In this document: in pieces, positions 13,786 through 14,687 of the stretch
Layout of the letters: every line of letters starts with the position of its first letter
Position numbering within the stretch: the stretch's first letter is position 1
Assembly (NCBI GenBank): GCA_038230975.1
Contig: JBBRMF010000121.1
Span: forward strand, 1-14,687
DNA from: JANXVV01 sp038230975
GTDB lineage: Bacteria > Planctomycetota > Phycisphaerae > Tepidisphaerales > Tepidisphaeraceae
DNA: 14,687 nt
Direction of reading: 5' to 3'
Made by a program: the position numbers and the translations under genes
Notes under the pieces: generated by a model
The model's database searches: none
Told to the model about the DNA's origin: nothing
Seen by the model: the letters and a program-made list of their open reading frames with translations, nothing else

Positions 13786-14687
13786 ATGAATAAAACCCGA
13801 CTGCGCATTTTACACCTCACCGCCGGTTCTGATGCCGGTGGTTTGAGCCGCTATCTGCTTGATCTATGCGCGGGATTGGTGAAGCAAGGTCACGAAGTGG
13901 TGCTAGCCGGGGAGCGCGGTGCATGGCATGATCGATTCGAAAAAGCGGGTTGGCCTTGGATCGAAGTTCCGCTGAAAGGTGGCCCGCTGGCATTCTGGAA
14001 ATCTGTGCGGACATTGCAATCCTATGTGGCCCAACATCCGATTGATGTGATCCACGCGCACACTCGCCGCGCAACGCTTTTAGGCCGCTGCTTACAGACA
14101 CAGGGGATTCCAAAACTGTTGTATACCCTGCATCTTTCACATATGCCGCTCAATCGCGGGCGGCGTTGGTTAAGTGATTTCGGTGACCACACGCACGCCG
14201 CCTCCAATGATGGCCGGCAATGGTTGCTCGATGAGCATCTCGTGCCGGACGATCGCATCACCGTCATCCCTCATGGTATCGACGCCCGCCGATTTCCCGT
14301 GGCGAGCGACGCCGATCGACACGTCGCCCGCGCGTTGCTCGGTCTTTCCGCGCAAGATCTGGTCGCTATCTATGTCGGTCGTCTGGACTATCCCAAAAAT
14401 GTGGATTGGTTGATCGATCTAGCCGCCGACTCACGATCGAAACTGCCGACACTAAAGATCCTGCTGGCGGGGGACGGACCCGATGAATCGGCAATTCGTC
14501 AATTGATCACCACGCGAAAGGTGGAAGATCGCGTGCGACTACTCGGTCATCGCGATCCGCTTCAGATCTACCAGTCGGCCGACGCGCTTTTGCTGCCCTC
14601 ACTGCGGGAAGGATTTTCACTGGTCACTGGCGAGGCGATGAGCGTCGGGCTTCCGGTCTTACGCACGAACACCAGCGGCACAGCCGA
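13786..14687 (+). CDS. GT4-type glycosyltransferase (partial, runs off the right edge)
   Basis: At least 300 residues, cut by the window edge. The N-terminal Rossmann domain begins RLRILHLTAGSDAGGLSRYL, with the GG loop that binds the acceptor side, then GHEVVLAGERG and a helical DVIHAHTRRA segment with the conserved His. The C-terminal domain starts near TVIPHGIDARRF, then YVGRLDYPKN, ILLAGDGPDE and VRLLGHRDP, and shows the nucleotide-sugar-binding LREGFSLVTGEAMSVGLPV with the two Glu of the EX7E motif. All landmarks of a retaining GT-B glycosyltransferase are present as far as the sequence goes. Donor and acceptor are unknown. The ATG at 13786 has no clear ribosome-binding site, perhaps because translation is coupled to the acyltransferase upstream. 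Confidence 0.85.
   Translation, partial: MNKTRLRILHLTAGSDAGGLSRYLLDLCAGLVKQGHEVVLAGERGAWHDRFEKAGWPWIEVPLKGGPLAFWKSVRTLQSYVAQHPIDVIHAHTRRATLLGRCLQTQGIPKLLYTLHLSHMPLNRGRRWLSDFGDHTHAASNDGRQWLLDEHLVPDDRITVIPHGIDARRFPVASDADRHVARALLGLSAQDLVAIYVGRLDYPKNVDWLIDLAADSRSKLPTLKILLAGDGPDESAIRQLITTRKVEDRVRLLGHRDPLQIYQSADALLLPSLREGFSLVTGEAMSVGLPVLRTNTSGTA

Overview
The window looks like chromosomal DNA from a member of the Planctomycetota, probably the Phycisphaerae or a relative. Three things point there. First, it encodes the short basic protein that is a signature of the Planctomycetes-Verrucomicrobia-Chlamydiae (PVC) group (1524-1925). Second, a secreted protein ends in a PEP-CTERM-like sorting signal (5213-5926). 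Third, the spaces between genes hold several families of GC-rich palindromic repeats of a style familiar from planctomycete genomes. The organism is inferred from these traits; no rRNA or other marker is present.

Layout: the window opens inside the 3' end of dnaE (2-403, +), followed by a small possible lipoprotein (459-689, +). A repeat-rich gap (about 690-1134) follows. Next come a membrane zinc-ribbon protein (1135-1473, +), the PVC small basic protein with a long Lys/Ala/Gly tail (1524-1925, +) and its palindromic terminator, and a class I aminotransferase (2013-3131, +). On the minus strand lie a secreted protein of unknown function (3191-4240) and a second small zinc-ribbon membrane protein (4420-4773). 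A PEP-CTERM-like secreted protein with a hairpin-rich leader follows (5213-5926, +). Then, on the minus strand, come a MetE-like cobalamin-independent methyltransferase (6253-7455) and an exported SRPBCC/AHSA1-like protein (7583-8326).

The right-hand part, from 8599 to the edge, looks like a cell-surface or extracellular polysaccharide locus. It has a UAP1-type nucleotide-sugar pyrophosphorylase, a protein with two complete GT2 glycosyltransferase modules in tandem, a zinc-ribbon SAM methyltransferase (minus strand), a WcaF-like hexapeptide acyltransferase, and a GT4 glycosyltransferase cut by the window edge. Together these could activate a sugar, transfer sugars, and add methyl and acyl decorations. 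The link is inferred from content and proximity.

The most striking observation is a 149-bp MITE-like palindromic element (8087-8235) that lies inside the signal-peptide coding region of the SRPBCC gene. With one TA counted as target-site duplication, the insertion is exactly 147 bp (49 codons) and leaves the frame open. Removing it in thought rejoins a continuous hydrophobic signal-peptide core. The end of the element itself encodes Lys-Leu-Lys-Ile-Ala-Leu, which rebuilds a plausible signal peptide. A related 158-bp element sits at 778-935. No complete defence system, CRISPR array, tRNA, rRNA or transposase gene was seen.
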